Shown: in pieces, positions 42,083 through 50,664 of the stretch
Layout: each line of letters begins with the position of its first letter
How positions within the stretch are numbered: the stretch's first letter is position 1
Origin: Streptomyces sp. HM190
GTDB taxonomy: Bacteria; Actinomycetota; Actinomycetes; Streptomycetales; Streptomycetaceae
Assembly: GCF_009857135.1 (NCBI RefSeq)
Contig: NZ_CP047318.1
Location: 1,550,001-1,614,000 of the forward strand
Reading direction: 5' to 3'
DNA: 64,000 nt
Made by a program: the position numbers and the translations under genes
The notes under the pieces: generated by a model
What the model saw: only the letters and a program-made list of their open reading frames with translations
Database searches by the model: none
Told to the model about the DNA's origin: nothing

Positions 42083-43573
42083 TCACTTGCCCACGAGCCA
42101 GCGCAGGAGGCGGTGGAACACGCCCCCGCGGCCGGTCTCTTCCGGCGCGGACGGGGACGGCGACAGGGACGGGGACGGGGACGCGCCGAGCGTGTCGACG
42201 GGGTGCGGGGCCGCGGGCCGGGGCTGTTCGGCGGCCTGGGCGCCCGAGCGCTGGGAAGGGACCGACTCCGCCGACGCGCTCAGGGTGACCTCCTGCCGGG
42301 GCGAAGGAGCGAACTTCACCGGCAGCTCCACCAGATGCCGGTTCGAGATGGTCTCCCGCCACCGCAGTTCGTGCTCGTCGCAGGCGAGCTGGATGTCGGG
42401 CACCCGGTTCAGCAGCGCGTCGACACCGACGTCGGCGATGGCACGGCCGATGTCCTGGCCGGGGCACTCGTGGGGGCCGCCGCTGAAGGCGAGATGGGAG
42501 CGGTTGCCCTGCATGTTGGCCTTGAGGTCGGGGCGCACCCGCGGGTCGACGTTGCCGGGGGCGATGCCGAGGAGGAGGCCGTCGCCCTGGCGGATGCGCT
42601 GACCGGCCAGCTCGGTGTCCTGCTTGGCGAAGTAGGCGATGATGGTGCTGAACGGCGGTTCGTCCCACAGGGTCTGTTCCACCGCCTCGGGCACGGTCAT
42701 CTGACCGCCGTTGAGCTGGGCGCGGAAGCCGGGGTCGGTGAGCACCACGCGCAGCACGTTGGCGAGCAGGTTGGCGCAGCTCTCCGCGGCGACGATCAGG
42801 ACGAGCCGCAGGTGCTGGGCGACCTCCTCGTCGGTGAGCCGCGCCTGGTGGTTGATGAGGTGGCTGGTGAAGTCGTCCCTGGGCTCGGCCCGCCGCCGGA
42901 CGGTGAGCCGCATCAGGACGTCCATGATGTACGCGTTGCTGGCGAGGGCGGTCGCCGTGCCCTTGGGCAGGTCGCGGGCGGCCTCCACGAGCCGGTCGTT
43001 GTACTCCTCGGGCATGCCGAAGATCTCGCACAGGACCAGCATGGGCAGGCGCTCCGCGAACTGGCTGACCAGGTCGGCCCTGCCCTCCTCGCAGAACTTG
43101 TTGACCAGGTGCTGGGTGGCACGGTTGATGTGCCGGCGGATCGCCCGGTAGTCGATGGTCGCCATGGCGCCGCTGACCGCGCCGCGCAGCCGCTGGTGCT
43201 CGTCGCCCTCGGCGTGCGAGCACAGGGGCTGCCAGGCGAGGTGGGGCATGAGCGGGTTGTCCGGCTTGGCCGTGCCGTCCCGCATGGGGGTCCACAGGCG
43301 GGTGTCGCGGCAGAAGTGGGAGGGCGTGCTCACCATGTGCATGTTCTCGCTGTGGCCGAGCACCACCCAGATCGGCAGGTCCCCGTGGAGGAGGGCGGGG
43401 GCCACCGGGCCGTGCTCGGCGCGGAGCTTCTCGTACACGGCTCCCAGGTCTTCCGCGGCGGGGCCGTAGAGGCGGCGCAGTCCGCCGGGACCGAGGTCGT
43501 GCGCGGGGCAGCCCGGGGGCGGCGCGGCCGAGGGGTCGTCCGTGTCGGTCAGGGAGCGGGGTTCAGGCGTCAC
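42083..43573 (-). CDS. rarE: conservon P450 of CYP157 type, lacking ExxR
   Basis: A 496-residue cytochrome P450-like protein, last gene of the conservon. The heme loop LAFSGGPHECPGQDIG carries ligand C370. The K-helix reads E299-Q-T-L-W303 where ExxR is expected, and the I-helix AAESC (262-266) lacks the usual acid-alcohol Thr pair. CYP157 proteins of S. coelicolor are known to lack ExxR (EQSLW in CYP157C1), so this is the same subfamily. The C-terminal ~90 residues are a Ser/Pro-rich extension ending in a basic amphipathic helix. Substrate unknown. Confidence 0.9.
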   Translation of the reverse strand: MTPEPRSLTDTDDPSAAPPPGCPAHDLGPGGLRRLYGPAAEDLGAVYEKLRAEHGPVAPALLHGDLPIWVVLGHSENMHMVSTPSHFCRDTRLWTPMRDGTAKPDNPLMPHLAWQPLCSHAEGDEHQRLRGAVSGAMATIDYRAIRRHINRATQHLVNKFCEEGRADLVSQFAERLPMLVLCEIFGMPEEYNDRLVEAARDLPKGTATALASNAYIMDVLMRLTVRRRAEPRDDFTSHLINHQARLTDEEVAQHLRLVLIVAAESCANLLANVLRVVLTDPGFRAQLNGGQMTVPEAVEQTLWDEPPFSTIIAYFAKQDTELAGQRIRQGDGLLLGIAPGNVDPRVRPDLKANMQGNRSHLAFSGGPHECPGQDIGRAIADVGVDALLNRVPDIQLACDEHELRWRETISNRHLVELPVKFAPSPRQEVTLSASAESVPSQRSGAQAAEQPRPAAPHPVDTLGASPSPSLSPSPSAPEETGRGGVFHRLLRWLVGK

Positions 43574-43723
43574 AGCGATCGCTTTCGAACGGCAGTGGAT
43601 CCGGTAGGGGGTGCGCGGGGACCGGGAGGGGAAAGCGTGCGGGACGACACGGCTCCCGGTCGGGACGGGCGTGGCGGGCGGCTCGGGGCAGTAGCGGCTC
43701 GACGGCCCGGAGAGGTTCCGGGG

Positions 43724-44344
43724 TCAGGCCGACGGCCCTGATATCGCCAGGGAGTGCAGGAAGCGCATGAGGGTCAGCAGGACGTCACGGCTGGACGCGC
43801 GGCGGCGCGCGTCGCACCGGATGATCGGGATCTCCTCGGCCAGGTCGAGCGCCTGGCGCAGTTCCTCGATCGCGTAACGGGGGGCGTCCGGGAAGTCGTT
43901 GACGGCGACCACGAAGGGCACGTTGCGCTCCTCCAGACGGCCCATGACGTCGAAGCTGACCTCCAGCCTGCGGGTGTCGACGAGGACGACGGCGCCGAGC
44001 GCTCCCTCGAACAGTCCGTTCCACAGGAACCAGAAGCGCTCCTGGCCGGGGGTTCCGAACAGGTAGAGCACCAGCTGGTCCGTGATGCTGATGCGGCCGA
44101 AGTCCATGGCCACGGTGGTGGCGGTCTTGGACTTGGACCCGTAGTTGTCGTCGACCCCGATGCCGGCCTGGGTCATGGTCTCCTCGGTCGTCAGCGGTCT
44201 GATCTCGCTGACGGAGCCCACCATGGTCGTCTTGCCGACCCCGAACCCGCCGACGATCACGATCTTCGCGGCGGCCTGCGCGGTGTGCGGCAGGTGGTCC
44301 TCGGTCCGTGGACCCGTGATGGTGTCAGAGCTTTTGAAGTCCAT
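43724..44344 (-). CDS. rarD: conservon small GTPase (CvnD/RarD type)
   Basis: A 206-residue Ras-like GTPase of the prokaryotic MglA/conservon group. P-loop GGFGVGKTT (~residues 32-40), TLF-like switch FGTPGQERF and NDFPD in place of N/TKxD are visible. It should act with the roadblock protein RarB and the sensor RarA at the membrane in a signalling complex that affects development in S. griseus and S. coelicolor (rar/cvn9 work). ATG 44344 overlaps the rarC end by 20 bases. Confidence 0.92.
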   Translation of the reverse strand: MDFKSSDTITGPRTEDHLPHTAQAAAKIVIVGGFGVGKTTMVGSVSEIRPLTTEETMTQAGIGVDDNYGSKSKTATTVAMDFGRISITDQLVLYLFGTPGQERFWFLWNGLFEGALGAVVLVDTRRLEVSFDVMGRLEERNVPFVVAVNDFPDAPRYAIEELRQALDLAEEIPIIRCDARRRASSRDVLLTLMRFLHSLAISGPSA

Positions 44345-44732
44345 GCATCACCGCTTCGAGGAGGGAACGGTCGGCCCGCGCCTGTCGAACGACGGGTGCG
44401 CGCGCCTGGACCAGTTCGGCCGTCAGCAGCTCGGTGAGCAGGACGGTCACCACGCTGATCGGCAGGTTGAGATAGGCCGAGATCTCGGCCACGGACAGGG
44501 GGGCCTGGCAGATGCGGATCAGTGCCGACTGCTCCGGTGCGGCGGACGGCGGTGGCTCGGCCCGCGCGACGATCAACGTGACGAGGTCGATCGGGGCTCG
44601 TTCGCCGTCCTCTCCGGTGAGGATGTAGAGGCGCTCGGGGGGCCGCTCCCCCGCCGCGCCCGGAAGGTCCTCGGGGATCGGGGGGGACGGCTCGTGGGTG
44701 GGTTGGCGCCGCTGGCGCTGCGGAGGCGTCAT
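44325..44732 (-). CDS. rarC: conservon DUF742 protein (CvnC/RarC type)
   Basis: A 135-residue DUF742 protein with a winged-helix-like core: ERLYILTGEDGERAPIDLVT, SVAEISAYLNLPISVVTVLL and ARADRSLLEAVMHGLQKL. It is a fixed partner of conservon operons with a proposed scaffolding or DNA-binding-like role. ATG 44732 overlaps the rarB stop (ATGA), and its 3' end overlaps rarD, so translation is tightly coupled. Confidence 0.92.
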   Translation of the reverse strand: MTPPQRQRRQPTHEPSPPIPEDLPGAAGERPPERLYILTGEDGERAPIDLVTLIVARAEPPPSAAPEQSALIRICQAPLSVAEISAYLNLPISVVTVLLTELLTAELVQARAPVVRQARADRSLLEAVMHGLQKL

Positions 44733-45136
44733 ACGGTCTGCCCGTTCCGACGGGGCGGACTGGTCAGATGGGCGCCGATCCGGTCCACGAGGTCCCGCAT
44801 GCGGTTGCTCATCAGGCCCGGCTCCGCGATCTCGTTGGCGAGGACCGCGAGGTAGGCGTTGGAACCGGCGGCCATCAGATAGAAGTAGCCGCCGTTGATC
44901 TCGATGATGACCATCCGCATGTGACCGTCGCTCTGCGGGATCTCCCCCGCGACGGCACCGGCCAGGCTCTGCAGTCCCGCGCAGGCGGCGGCGACCCGGT
45001 CGGCGGCGTCCGGGTCGCCGCCGTGGCGGGCGATCCGCAGGCCGTCGGCGGACAGCACGACGATCTGCTGGATGCCGGGTACGCCGTCGGCCAGATCCTT
45101 CAGCATCCAGTCGAAGTTGGCTCGTTGCTGGATCAC
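44729..45136 (-). CDS. rarB: conservon roadblock/LC7 protein (CvnB/RarB type)
   Basis: A 135-residue roadblock-fold protein: FDWMLKDLADGVPGIQQIVV, LSADGLRIARHGG, and MRMVIIEINGGYFYLMAAGS. Roadblock proteins bind the small GTPase of the same system and can act as GTPase regulators. GTG 45136 overlaps the rarA stop (GTGA). Confidence 0.93.
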   Translation of the reverse strand: MIQQRANFDWMLKDLADGVPGIQQIVVLSADGLRIARHGGDPDAADRVAAACAGLQSLAGAVAGEIPQSDGHMRMVIIEINGGYFYLMAAGSNAYLAVLANEIAEPGLMSNRMRDLVDRIGAHLTSPPRRNGQTV

Positions 45137-46770
45137 TTGAGGTCCCCCTCGTCGTCGGCCTCCGTGCGGGCCGGCTCGGTGTTCGCGGTGAGAGCGGTGG
45201 ACGTCGTCGAGTCGTCCGGGTTCCTGAATGCGTTCGGGTCGGGATCGCCCTTGAGCCCGGCCATGAAGGCCTCCACCCACATACCGGGCGGGGGCAGCTC
45301 CTTCTTCGGCTCAGGTTCCGGCTGCCACACGGGAGCGGCGGCCATCGCGGCCTCCGCGGCGGCCTCGGCGGCGGCGGCCTCGGCGTAGCGCTGGCTGAGC
45401 GGGATCTTGTTCCGGCTGCGGCGCTGCGGCAGGCCGTTGGGGGTCCACTCGGTGACGACGGGCACGTCGTCCTCCATGCCCCGGCCCATCTCCTCCGCCG
45501 AGCTCGGGATCCGCGGGCCGGTGGTCGGACGACGCCGCTTCGGCTTGCGGTTGGGGCCTTCGACACCGCCGGTGTCCATGGTGGGGACGGCACCGATGCC
45601 GATGCCGTGGGCGAGACCCGGGGCGGCTTCCTCGGTGAGCATGTCACGAGGGACGACGACGACGGCCCGGACACCGCCGTAGGCGGACGGCCGCAGCGAG
45701 ACCTGCATGTTGTACATCGTCGACAGCCGGCCCACGACGGCGAGGCCGAGGCGCGGGCTGCCGCCCAGGTCGTTCATGTCCATGCCCTGCTGGGCCTTCG
45801 CCAGCAGGTCCTCGACCTTGGCCCGCGCCTCCTCGCTGAGGCTGATGCCGCCGTCCTCGATCTCGATGGCGACGCCGGTCTGCACCTCGACCGCGGTGAC
45901 GTGCACCTTGGTGTGGGGCGGGGAGTAGCGGGTCGCGTTGTCGAGGAGTTCGGCGCAGGCGTGGATGACGGGCTCGACGGAGACGCCGTTGACGTTGACC
46001 TTGGCGATGGAGTGCAGCTCGATGCGGCGGTACTCCAGGATGCGGGACATCGCGCCGCGCAGACAGCTGTACAGCGGGACGGGCTTGGGCCAGACACGGC
46101 CGGGGCGGCTGCCGCCGAGGACGGCGATGGAGTCGGCGAGGCGGCCGATCAGCGCGGTGCCGTGGTCGATGCGCAGCAGGTCGTCGAAGACCTCGGGGTT
46201 GCGCCCGTGGTCCTCCTCCATCTCCCGGAGTTCCTTGTTCTGCTGGTGGACGATCGCCTGGACGCGGCGGGCGATGTTGACGAAGGAACGCTGCGCGGAG
46301 TCGCGGATCGCCTCCTCGCGGTCCACGATGTCGAGCACCGCGTGCAGCAGGTCGCGCTGCGACGCGGGGAGTTCACGCCACTCGGCGTCACCGTCGACGA
46401 CGTGGCGAATCACCTCTGTGGGGGATGCTCCACGACGCAGCCGGTACAACGCGGCGGGCAGGATCTCCTTGCCCAGCCGGATGAACTCCTGGTCGTGGGC
46501 GGCGATCCGCTGCTCCAGGGCGAGGGTGCGCCGCTCGTGTGCGGCACGCAGGTCGCCGACGAGGCGGCGAGTGCCGCGCACGGCCAGGGCGGCGACGGCG
46601 ATCAGCAGCAGTGTCGCGACGGCTCCGGACACGCCGACGGCGAGCCGGAGCGGACCCGTCACCAGGAGGACGGTGATGCCGGTTGCCGTGGCCATCAGTA
46701 TCGCCGGCAGCAGGAGTACGCGTCCGTGGGGGAGGTCACGGCCACCGGGGGGCGATTGAACACTCACCAT
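45133..46770 (-). CDS. rarA: conservon sensor-kinase-like protein (CvnA/RarA type)
   Basis: A 545-residue membrane protein, first gene of the conservon. Two hydrophobic helices (residues ~20-65) are followed by a coiled helical region (RLVGDLRAAHERRTLALEQR) and an HATPase_c domain (ACAELLDNATRYSPP as N box; LGLAVVGRLS as G2-like). There is no standard HisKA phospho-acceptor, as usual for nitrate-sensor-like conservon kinases. The C-terminal ~150 residues are Pro/Ala-rich. ATG 46770. The 599 bases upstream hold a 9-base repeat array. Confidence 0.92.
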   Translation of the reverse strand: MVSVQSPPGGRDLPHGRVLLLPAILMATATGITVLLVTGPLRLAVGVSGAVATLLLIAVAALAVRGTRRLVGDLRAAHERRTLALEQRIAAHDQEFIRLGKEILPAALYRLRRGASPTEVIRHVVDGDAEWRELPASQRDLLHAVLDIVDREEAIRDSAQRSFVNIARRVQAIVHQQNKELREMEEDHGRNPEVFDDLLRIDHGTALIGRLADSIAVLGGSRPGRVWPKPVPLYSCLRGAMSRILEYRRIELHSIAKVNVNGVSVEPVIHACAELLDNATRYSPPHTKVHVTAVEVQTGVAIEIEDGGISLSEEARAKVEDLLAKAQQGMDMNDLGGSPRLGLAVVGRLSTMYNMQVSLRPSAYGGVRAVVVVPRDMLTEEAAPGLAHGIGIGAVPTMDTGGVEGPNRKPKRRRPTTGPRIPSSAEEMGRGMEDDVPVVTEWTPNGLPQRRSRNKIPLSQRYAEAAAAEAAAEAAMAAAPVWQPEPEPKKELPPPGMWVEAFMAGLKGDPDPNAFRNPDDSTTSTALTANTEPARTEADDEGDLK

Positions 46771-46808
46771 GTATGCCCTCTAACGACAAATCGGCTGGAG
46801 GTCGGGGG

Positions 46809-46864
46809 GACTTGCTGGGACTTCTGGAACTGCTGGAGCTTGTGGAACTACTGGGACGTGCTGG
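46809..46864. repeat. six degenerate 9/10-base tandem repeats upstream of rarA
   Basis: Units GACTTGCTGG, GACTTCTGG, AACTGCTGG, AGCTTGTGG, AACTACTGG and GACGTGCTGG follow without gaps, consensus RACTDCTGG. The array begins 39 bases upstream of the rarA start, in the leader or promoter. Confidence 0.75.
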
Positions 46865-47270
46865 GGGTTCATCCGTGAATCAAACTGGAACTTCGGTATT
46901 TTTTGGAACAAGCGCACGAATACACCTCAACTCGGTGCGCTGCGGGCGAGCTTAGTCCGACCGGATCATCGCTGTGTCATATTCAGCAACCACCTGAAAT
47001 CACCCCCATGACAGGAGTACGCTCTGGTCGTTTACACGCTCAGACGCCGGTCGAACGCACAGCGTGACGAAGTACGGGCGTGCGAAGGCACGGACCGCGA
47101 GGGCAGGGGCGAGGACAAGGGGTCCTCGGTGGGGAAGGGCGGTCGGGCGGTCGGGCACCCCGAGACATCAGGCCGCGGACCTCGGACCACACAGGCCGGC
47201 ACGACACGGTCGGCGGCATCTGTTCCACGGAGCAGAACACCGGGGGCGCGGCGCAGCCCGAAACGCCGTG

Positions 47271-47320
47271 AGGGGCGCGGGGAACCGCGCGACCAGCCGC
47301 GGATCACCCGCGCTCGCCGA
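47271..47320. repeat. dispersed intergenic repeat, copy 4
   Basis: AGGGGCGCGGGGAACCGCGC followed by GACCAGCCGCGGATCACCCG, the same word order as the copy at 31445. It lies 50 bases beyond the helicase stop. Confidence 0.75.
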
Positions 47321-47369
47321 ACACCCCGCGCCCCTCACCCCCGATGGACGCCACCGCACCCCGTGGGCG

Positions 47370-50174
47370 TCACCCCACCGAGGAGTAGGCCACAACCCCC
47401 CGCAACAGCTCGTCGACCGCCTTGCGCGCGCTCTTCCCCACGGTCGACCCCGAGGGGGCCGCCGCCGAGATCTGCCCCAGGACGTCGATCACCTGCTTGC
47501 ACCACCGCACGAAGTCACCGGCCGGCATGTCCGCCTCCCGCAGCACCTCGTCGAGCCCCTTCCCCGAGGCCCACATGTACGCGGCCCAGGCGAAGCCGAG
47601 GTCCGGCTCGCGCTGTCCCACCCCTTCGCTCTGGGTGATCCGGAACTCCTCCTCCAGCGCGTCCAGCCGCCCCCAGATCCGCACCATCTCGCCGAGCGCC
47701 GCCTTCGCGGCGCCGGACGGCAGCTTCGGCGCCATCGCGTCGTCGCCGACGCGGGCCTCGTAGACGAGCGCGGAGACACAGGCGGCGAGTTCCGCGGGTC
47801 CCAGGCCCTCCCAGACGCCGGCGCGCAGGCATTCACTCGCCAGCAGATCCAGCTCGCCGTAGAGCCGGGCGAGCCGCTTGCCGTGCTCGGTGACCTCGTC
47901 GCCCCGCAGGTAGTCCAGCTCGGTCAGGAGCGCGACGATCCGGTCGAAGGTGCGGGCGATCGTGTTGGTGCGGCCCTCGATGCGCCGCTCCAGCTGCGTG
48001 GTGTCCCGCTTGAGCCGGTGGTAGCGCTCCGCCCAGCGGGCGTGGTCCTCTCGGTCGCTGCACCCGTGGCAGGGGTGGGCCCGCAGGTCGGCGCGCAGCC
48101 GGGCGATCTCACGGTCGTCGGCGGCGGCGGAGCGCCGCTTGCGGTGCCGGTCGGGCACCAGGTGGCCGGCCTTCGTGCGCAGCGCGGACGCCAGATCGCG
48201 GCGGGACTGCGGCGAGCGGGGGTTGAAGGACTTCGGGATCCGCATCCGCTCCAGCGCCTCGACGGGCACCGGGAAGTCCATCGACGCCAGCCGCTTGACC
48301 TGCCGCTCGGCGGTGAGCACCAGCGGGCGCGGCCCGTCGTGGTACTCGAAGCCGCGGTGGCCGTTGGACCGCCCGGCGGGCAGTCCGGGGTCCAGCACCA
48401 GGGCGAGCCCCGCGTACTTCCCGGTCGGGACGTGGATGACGTCGCCCGGCTTGAGCTTCTCCAGCGCCACGGCGGCCTCGGCACGCCGCTGGGCCGCGCC
48501 CTGCTTGGCCAGTTCGGTCTCGCGGTCCTTCAACTCGCGCCGGAGGCGGGCGTACTCCTCGAAGTCCCCGAGGTGGCAGGTCATGGACTCCTTGTAGCCC
48601 TCCAGCCCCTCCTCGTTGCGCTGCACCTGCCGGGAGATGCCCACGACGGACTTGTCGGCCTGGAACTGCGCGAAGGACGTCTCCAACAGCTCCCGCGAGC
48701 GGTGCCGGCCGAACTGTTCGACCAGGTTGACCGCCATGTTGTACGACGGCTTGAAGCTGGAACGCAGCGGATAGGTGCGGGTGCCCGCGAGTCCGGCGAG
48801 GTGGTCGGGGTTCATGCCGCGCTGCCACAGCACGACGGCGTGTCCCTCGACATCGATGCCGCGGCGTCCGGCGCGGCCGGTCAACTGGGTGTACTCGCCG
48901 GGGGTGATGTCGGCGTGCTGCTCGCCGTTCCACTTGACGAGCTTCTCCAGCACCACCGAGCGGGCGGGCATGTTGATGCCGAGGGCGAGGGTCTCGGTGG
49001 CGAACACGGCCTTGACCAGGCCCCGTACGAACAGTTCCTCGACGACCTCCTTGAAGGTCGGCAGCATGCCCGCGTGATGGGCCGCTATACCGCGCTCCAG
49101 GCCCTCCAGCCACTCGAAGTAGCCGAGGACATGGAGGTCCTCGGAGGGGATGGACGCGGTGCGCTCCTCGACGAGGGCCCGCACCCGCAGGCGGGCGTCG
49201 TCGTCGTTCAGTCGCAGGCCGGCGTGCAGGCACTGCTGGACGGCGGCCTCGCAGGCGGCGCGGCTGAAGATGAAGGTGATGGCCGGCAACAGACCCTCGG
49301 AGTCGAGCCGTTCGATGACTTCCGGCCGGCTCGGGATCCACACGCGGGAGCGCTGGCGGCGCTCGCGCTCACGGTCGGCCTCGCGCATGGCGCGGCCCCG
49401 TCTGCGGTCCTGGTAGGAGGGGCGGCTGGCCTCCATGCGGGCCATGCGCGTGAGGTCGGGGTTGACGGCCTTGCGGTGGCCCTCGCCCTCCTCGAAGAGG
49501 TCGTACATCCGCCGGCCGGCGAGCACGTGCTGGAACAGCGGCACGGGCCGGTGCTCGGAGACGATCACCTCGGTGTCGCCGCGCACGGTGTCCAGCCAGT
49601 CGCCGAACTCCTCGGCGTTCGACACGGTCGCCGAGAGGGAGACCAGGGTGACCGACTCGGGGAGGTGGATGATCACCTCTTCCCAGACGGCGCCGCGGAA
49701 GCGGTCGGAGAGGTAGTGCACCTCGTCCATGACCACGTAACCGAGGCCGCGGAGGGTCTGGGAGCCCGCGTACAGCATGTTCCGCAGGACCTCGGTCGTC
49801 ATCACGACCACCGGGGCGTCGGAGTTGACACTGTTGTCGCCGGTGAGGAGTCCGACCCGGTCGGCGCCGTAACGGCGGCACAGGTCGGCGTACTTCTGGT
49901 TCGACAGGGCCTTGATGGGGGTCGTGTAGAAGCACTTCTTGCCCTGTTTCAGGGCGAGGTGGACGGCGAACTCGCCGACGATCGTCTTGCCCGAGCCGGT
50001 GGGGGCGGCCACCAGGACGCCCTTGCCGCCCTCGAGCGCCTGGCAGGCCTCGATCTGGAAGGGGTCGAGGCCGAAGTCGTACATCTCGCGGAAGGACGCG
50101 AGCGCGGTGGCCTGCTCGGCAGCGCGCCTACGTGCTGCCGCATACCGCTCGGCCGGTGAGAGATCCTCTGTCAT
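47370..50174 (-). CDS. helY: DEAD/DEAH-box RNA helicase, HelY/Mtr4-like
   Basis: A 934-residue SF2 helicase of the Ski2/Mtr4-like group found in actinobacteria. DPFQIEACQALEGGKGVLV, Walker A APTGSGKT, TTPIKALSNQKYADL, box DEVH in VVMDEVHYLSDR, SLSATVSN, and the C-terminal helicase motifs ALGINMPARSVVLEKL and TGRAGRRGID are present. The C-terminal ~450 residues hold the arch-like and DSHCT-type regions. It probably unwinds RNA for turnover. ATG 50174 was chosen; the upstream frame has no ribosome site. It lies downstream of tatC with a 490-base gap. Confidence 0.95.
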   Translation of the reverse strand: MTEDLSPAERYAAARRRAAEQATALASFREMYDFGLDPFQIEACQALEGGKGVLVAAPTGSGKTIVGEFAVHLALKQGKKCFYTTPIKALSNQKYADLCRRYGADRVGLLTGDNSVNSDAPVVVMTTEVLRNMLYAGSQTLRGLGYVVMDEVHYLSDRFRGAVWEEVIIHLPESVTLVSLSATVSNAEEFGDWLDTVRGDTEVIVSEHRPVPLFQHVLAGRRMYDLFEEGEGHRKAVNPDLTRMARMEASRPSYQDRRRGRAMREADRERERRQRSRVWIPSRPEVIERLDSEGLLPAITFIFSRAACEAAVQQCLHAGLRLNDDDARLRVRALVEERTASIPSEDLHVLGYFEWLEGLERGIAAHHAGMLPTFKEVVEELFVRGLVKAVFATETLALGINMPARSVVLEKLVKWNGEQHADITPGEYTQLTGRAGRRGIDVEGHAVVLWQRGMNPDHLAGLAGTRTYPLRSSFKPSYNMAVNLVEQFGRHRSRELLETSFAQFQADKSVVGISRQVQRNEEGLEGYKESMTCHLGDFEEYARLRRELKDRETELAKQGAAQRRAEAAVALEKLKPGDVIHVPTGKYAGLALVLDPGLPAGRSNGHRGFEYHDGPRPLVLTAERQVKRLASMDFPVPVEALERMRIPKSFNPRSPQSRRDLASALRTKAGHLVPDRHRKRRSAAADDREIARLRADLRAHPCHGCSDREDHARWAERYHRLKRDTTQLERRIEGRTNTIARTFDRIVALLTELDYLRGDEVTEHGKRLARLYGELDLLASECLRAGVWEGLGPAELAACVSALVYEARVGDDAMAPKLPSGAAKAALGEMVRIWGRLDALEEEFRITQSEGVGQREPDLGFAWAAYMWASGKGLDEVLREADMPAGDFVRWCKQVIDVLGQISAAAPSGSTVGKSARKAVDELLRGVVAYSSVG

Positions 50175-50398
50175 CGTGCTTTCGAGCGTACCGGGCCCCA
50201 CTGACAACGGGACGATCATTATCCGGATCAGATCGCACTGAACACGGGAAACGTGCAGCTGACCCCCTGCTGCCGCGTCACATCGGGTGCCCCGGCCGCG
50301 GCGCCTCGCGCTTGATCGCTTACGTGATTCAACGTTGACCGGTTACGTTCACGAAGCAATGATCATCTGCGCGCGACAGGCGGTGACCACTCTGTCGC

Positions 50399-50628
50399 AT
50401 GTCGTTCATTTTCTTCGGGGAGTTTCGCTCGAAGCGTTTGCCGGGGAACCGCGGTTTCTCGACCACGACCTTCCACAGCACCACGACCGGTGGCTGGACG
50501 CCCGACGGCACCATCGACTGGGACATCAACAACGACGGAACGGGGGCGGCACGACCCAGCTGCAGGGCTCGGGGCACTGGACAGCAGTTGCGCGCCTATA
50601 TCACTGGGGGCCTACCGTTGCGCAGTAG
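50399..50628 (+). pseudogene. small frame-broken coding sequence
   Basis: Two plus frames join into one ~75-residue product if one G is added to the GGGGG run at 50542-50546. Frame A gives MSFIFFGEFRSKR and GGWTPDGTIDWDINNDGTG; frame B continues GGTTQLQGSGHWTAVARLYH and ends WGPTVAQ with its TAG inside the terminator hairpin. Codon use is sensible in each part. The protein family is unknown. It is either a true frameshift relic, a sequencing error or chance. Confidence 0.3.
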
Positions 50629-50634
50629 GCCCCC
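50606..50634. terminator. terminator between tatC and the upstream plus reading
   Basis: GGGGGCCTAC (50606-50615) pairs perfectly with GTAGGCCCCC (50625-50634) around nine bases. On plus it is followed by GGCCGTTTTC; it also lies 31 bases after the tatC stop, so it probably serves both strands. Confidence 0.8.
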
Positions 50635-50664
50635 GGCCGTTTTCGTCAGAACGCCTGCCGAGGT

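Larger units (their letters stand above)
46771..47369. other. 599-base gap upstream of the conservon
   Basis: No gene is seen. It contains the conservon promoter region, the 9-base tandem array (46809-46864) and repeat copy 4 (47271-47320). A 60-codon plus reading from ATG 46773 encodes a Leu/Glu-rich stretch only because of the array and is not credited as a gene. Confidence 0.5.
50175..50664. other. 490-base gap between tatC and the helicase
   Basis: The gap carries the helicase promoter (minus), a less GC-rich stretch near 50310-50400, a frame-broken plus reading (50399-50628) and a strong terminator (50606-50634). Confidence 0.5.

Noticed and set aside
46773..46955. 60-codon Leu/Glu-rich reading divergent from rarA
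   Set aside because: Its only feature comes from the 9-base repeat array; no ribosome site and no family pattern.
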